The notes beneath the pieces are model-generated. The model was given only the letters and a program-made list of their open reading frames with translations. It had not been told where the DNA came from and searched no databases. A stretch of 8,450 nucleotides of DNA from MB-PLM-2 sp964385715. GTDB taxonomy: Bacteria > Planctomycetota > Planctomycetia > Pirellulales > UBA7805. How positions within the stretch are numbered: position 1 is the first letter of the stretch; each line of letters opens with the position of its first letter. The position numbers and the translations under genes are program-made. The stretch spans positions 1-8,450 of the forward strand of contig CAYLRE010000211.1 in assembly GCA_964385715.1 (NCBI GenBank), written 5' to 3'. This document shows positions 6,098-8,450 of this stretch, one piece after another.

Positions 6098-7438
6098 ATG
6101 TTCTTGTCTCCAAAGCGGTTCTTGTTTCCAGAGCCAGGCCGAGCCGATTTACGGGTCGGCTGGATTCTTGTTGTCGCTCTCTTTTTTGGCGCCACACTAG
6201 CCGCCGAGCCAGCGGTGGCCAAACGCCCCAACCCGCGCACCCCCGACGATGCCGAGGCGGTCGAGCTATTGACCGAAATGGGTGCCAAGCTGACCAAGAC
6301 GAAAGTCAAGCGAAGTACCAAGCGTGTTACGGTGGTCGACCTGTCGGAGTGTGACGATGCCAGTGGGGCGTTGGTCGCTCTGGCCGGTCTGCCTCACTTG
6401 CAGAAGCTCAATCTACGGGGCACCAATGTTACCGACGACGATATGGAGCAACTCGCGGAGTTTAAGACGCTCCGCTATCTCGATGTGGAGGAGACTGACG
6501 TAACACTCAAAGGCCTTCGTAAGCTTGAAAAGATCGATGGCCTCAATACGAGTCGCCACATCGGGACGACGATGCTCTGGGCACGTTCCGCTCCAGAAGC
6601 GGCCGAGCTAGCCAAGGAGCAGGAAAAGTTGGTGTTCCTGCTTCATGTCTCCGGCAATTTTGAAGTCTCCCGGTTTACGTGAAACAACGCCGAAAGATTG
6701 AGGGCAGTTGCTCTCTCCAATCGAAGTTTGACGCGATTCCTGGAAGCCAACTACGTACCTGCTTATCAACAGGTAGCCGAATTTCGACGCATCGTCAGCA
6801 AGGGATTGCCGGATACCAAAGTCGGCGGCAATGTGGTTAGTTATTTCTGCACGCCCGAGGGCCGGGTGATTCATGCGGCGGTCGGCCCGGTTGATCCACA
6901 GGTGCTGTACAAAGAAGGGAAGTGGGCCGCTTCTCGCTACGCCAAGATTCGCCACAAGGATTTTGAGACGCAGCGAAAATTGTTGGCGATTGCCCACCGC
7001 CGTTTGTATGGTCAGACGAAGATGCGCGACCAGAAGCTATCGGAGTCCGGCCGTAAGGTCAGTAAGTTCTCCCACCACGGCAATTCGCAGGTCATCGATG
7101 GTGATAGCCTCGACACGCACGTTCATCGCATCTTGGCCAAGAAACCGCTGCCGTTGGTGGGAGAAGTCTATCAAGAGATTTTCGAGTACTTGGGGCAGGA
7201 ATCGGTCTCGGCGCGAGCGGTAGAGCGACTCACCGAGCGTGAGAAGAGGACACGCCGGCGCGAGGCTCGAGAAAAGAATCAGCCGCCGGAGATCGAGGTT
7301 GAAGAAAAGAGAGGCGAAGGCGAACAAGTGCTGCCACAGGATGACGATGCGGAGTCGCCTGAGCCGGAGAGCGACGAGTCCGACGCATCCGAGGCCGACG
7401 CTAAGTTTGCGAATGGAGACGATGCGGCAGAGGAATAG
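6098..7438 (+). CDS. Candidate selenoprotein: secreted LRR + thioredoxin-like protein with in-frame TGA
   Basis: 446 residues if the TGA at 6680-6682 (codon 195) is read through as selenocysteine; otherwise a 194-residue truncated product. The ATG at 6098 has GGAGG seven bases upstream, and two GTG codons just before it are less well placed. Residues about 20-42 form an export signal (GWILVVALFFGATLAAEPAVA). Residues about 78-150 are short leucine-rich repeats (LPHLQKLNLRGTNVTDDDM; FKTLRYLDVEETDVTLKGL). Residues 165-290 look thioredoxin-like: helix EAAELAKEQEK, strand LVFLLHVSGNF, the loop RFT-TGA-NNAERLR, helix and LTRFLEANYVPAYQQ, then VGGNVVSYFC (C251), TPEGRVIHAAVGPVD and a closing helix. 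The proline normally found before the late strand is not present. The tail (about 375-446) is basic, then strongly acidic. Apart from the TGA there is no stop or frameshift. If no Sec machinery exists in the genome, this is a nonsense-mutated gene. Confidence 0.6.
6697..6721 (+). promoter_or_regulatory. SECIS-like hairpin downstream of the in-frame TGA
   Basis: Inner stem GAGGGC (6700-6705) pairs with GCTCTC (6710-6715), including one G-U pair, around the four-base loop AGTT. The outer stem ATT (6697-6699) pairs with AAT (6719-6721) across a 3' TCC bulge. The apical loop begins 23 bases after the TGA and has G as its second base followed by U. Bacterial SECIS elements typically have a short upper stem, a G in the first two loop positions and a loop 16-37 bases from the UGA, so all three hold. 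The bulged U seen on the 5' side in E. coli fdhF is not evident. Confidence 0.45.
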
Positions 7439-7499
7439 CTGCGGGGACGGGTACAGGAATCGGTTTTCCGCCTTGTCGAACGCCGCAGAGTAGGGCAGG

Positions 7500-7517
7500 G
7501 CGGGCCAGCCCGCTTTT
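7500..7517 (+). terminator. Intrinsic terminator after the LRR/thioredoxin gene
   Basis: GCGGG (7500-7504), loop CCAG, CCCGC (7509-7513), then TTTT directly after the stem, 62 bases beyond the stop codon at 7438. The stem is short but GC-only with a T-tail, which fits rho-independent termination. Confidence 0.45.
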
Positions 7518-7684
7518 GTCGAACAGCCCGCGAATATTTCCAGCCGGAATGGTTCGTCCACGTTCTCCGCAGAGAACCGGCGTCTCGGGTGCCCGTCGCC
7601 GCGCGTGGCGGCATTGCGCAAATCTTGACTGCTACATGGACCGATTGGCTTGCCCACACGTTCGTAGAAGAACTGCTTTGCCAT
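7512..7684 (-). pseudogene. Degenerate GYF_2-domain gene
   Basis: Reading down from an ATG at 7684, the first 30 codons give MAKQFFYERVGKPIGP, then SSQDLRNAATRGD. This is the typical start of a GYF_2 domain (Y-x-x-x-G-K-x-I-G-P, then S-S-x-x-L). The frame then loses the motif. Five bases further on, another minus frame gives PET, then IPAGNIRGLFDKSG, matching the end of the same domain (I/V-P-A-x-x-I/V-x-G-L-F). The middle (normally LVWxEGMxxW) is scrambled across frames (ENVDE is visible in the first one), so more than one small indel is likely. GGGAAG lies about nine bases before the ATG, a plausible old ribosome site. GYF_2 proteins are usually small or membrane-linked proteins in planctomycetes; the role of the intact ancestor is unknown. 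The first-frame ORF continues to 7037 across the neighbouring gene, but that part looks like noise. Confidence 0.55.
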
Positions 7685-7685
7685 C

Positions 7686-8055
7686 CGATACTTCCCGCTG
7701 ACAGTTGCGCCAAGAAACAGTTGGACCGAGAAAAACCGAGACTGGCCCCAGGATAATGAGGGGGCAGGGGGGCAAACTCTATTCGCGCACCGACGGGCGT
7801 TGCCGGAAACGACAAAACACCCGAAATCAGGCGGAAAATCAACGAAACTTGTATTTTACTGACGGAGAATGGAATAATTGCGATCAAGGCAGGTGACCTT
7901 TTCGATTCTCGCGAAACAGTCAAGGCGCATGTCAAAGTATTTTGGGGCGGCGTTGACGAGGTGGGCCGTCTCTTTCAAACGTTGCGTTCGTAGTTTGGGA
8001 GGTGTTCGTCAATTGAAATTTCCTTTGTCTCATTTGCAGAAGGAGATTGCCCGCC
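7686..8055. other. Intergenic stretch without recognised gene
   Basis: About 370 bases. Short plus-strand frames (7705-7896 and 7878-8090) have no recognisable content and no good ribosome site. I see no tRNA, palindrome pair or clear promoter. The last 20 bases hold the ribosome site of the next gene (AAGGAG, 8040-8045). It may be the eroded remainder of what followed or preceded the broken GYF_2 gene. Confidence 0.5.
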
Positions 8056-8430
8056 ATGCCTATTTCTGTCGATCAACCGACAACCGTTGATAGTTCGACT
8101 CCCCAGACGGTCAATGCGGATGACGCGTTGGCCACGCCGCCGCCACTGCAACCGCCTCGGCAGCCTACGCCGCCTCCGTTCGAGTCGCCAGGCAAGTTCG
8201 CAGCCAACGACGATGACGTCGAATACGTCACGGACTGGCGCGTGGTCACTGCCTTTGGAGCACTTGCGGTGACGATACTCACCGTCGCAATCGTGGCTTT
8301 CTTGTGGCAGTCGCCAGAGGATATGTCGGCATCGAACGACCGCTCCAAGGCAACGAACGCAACTGTACCGCAGAGAGAGACGTCTGCTGCCACCGCGCCC
8401 TCTGCTGCCGGGCATCCGTCCGTTGTTTAG
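8056..8430 (+). CDS. Small proline-rich protein with one membrane span
   Basis: A 124-residue protein starting at the ATG at 8056. AAGGAG ends ten bases upstream, while the in-frame TTG at 8047 is too close to it. Residues 1-45 are hydrophilic and proline-rich (TPPPLQPPRQPTPPPFESP). Residues 50-60 are acidic (NDDDVEYVTD). Residues 63-84 form a clear transmembrane helix (VVTAFGALAVTILTVAIVAF). The remainder is a short Ser/Thr/Ala-rich tail. There is no signal peptide, so it is probably a single-pass inner-membrane protein. Orientation is uncertain. I do not recognise a family. The stop at 8428-8430 leaves only 20 bases before the window ends, so a downstream operon partner cannot be judged. 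Confidence 0.65.
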   Translation: MPISVDQPTTVDSSTPQTVNADDALATPPPLQPPRQPTPPPFESPGKFAANDDDVEYVTDWRVVTAFGALAVTILTVAIVAFLWQSPEDMSASNDRSKATNATVPQRETSAATAPSAAGHPSVV

Positions 8431-8450
8431 ATTGAGCCTGGGGTGCCGAC

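Noticed and set aside
6698..7438. A separate gene starting with TTG at 6698 after the TGA
   Set aside because: It is in the same frame as the upstream part, has no ribosome site, would start in mid-domain and would lack the first thioredoxin strand.
7705..8090. Two short plus-strand frames between the GYF_2 relic and the membrane-protein gene
   Set aside because: No recognisable domain, no ribosome site, and they overlap each other.

Overview
The window looks like chromosomal DNA from a planctomycete, most likely of the Pirellula/Rhodopirellula type. The evidence is moderate-to-high GC with many short CG-rich words, three exported proteins ending in PEP-CTERM sorting signals, a dockerin-like calcium repeat joined to a PEP-CTERM tail, a leucine-rich-repeat plus thioredoxin-like secreted protein, a DUF2007/zinc-ribbon protein, a GYF_2 relic and many weak Shine-Dalgarno sites. 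This placement is inference; no ribosomal or taxonomic marker gene is present.

Layout. (1) 71-376 (+): small DUF2007-like protein with a C-terminal zinc ribbon. (2) 532-2199 (+): secreted protein with three propeller-like repeats, dockerin-like EF-hands and a PEP-CTERM tail. (3) 2339-3451 (+): exported, probably lipid-anchored protein with a 15-bp tandem repeat in its linker and two related alpha/beta domains. (4) 3494-3985 (-): trmL, the tRNA wobble 2'-O-methyltransferase, convergent with gene 3. (5) 3986-4337: divergent regulatory region with two 18-bp palindromes 42 bp apart and a good sigma-54 (-24/-12) promoter match pointing at the next operon. (6) 4338-5174 and 5194-5748 (+): a two-gene PEP-CTERM operon. 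(7) 6098-7438 (+): signal peptide, leucine-rich repeats, thioredoxin-like domain and acidic tail, split only by one in-frame TGA at 6680-6682. (8) 7512-7684 (-): broken GYF_2-domain gene. (9) 8056-8430 (+): small proline-rich protein with one membrane span.

Two observations stand out. First, the TGA at 6680 sits where a thioredoxin-like protein would carry its redox residue, the frame is open on both sides, and a SECIS-like hairpin starts 14 nt after it, with its apical loop 23 nt after the TGA. This is a candidate selenoprotein, not obviously a pseudogene. Second, the 4338-5748 PEP-CTERM operon has the classic layout of a sigma-54 promoter driven by an NtrC-type activator at paired upstream sites. 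That fits the known RpoN/PrsR link to PEP-CTERM/exosortase systems.

Functionally, most of the window serves the cell envelope or extracellular space (three PEP-CTERM proteins, one exported duplicated-domain protein, one exported redox-like protein, one membrane protein). trmL is the only housekeeping gene. No exosortase, sigma-54 activator or selenocysteine machinery is encoded here.
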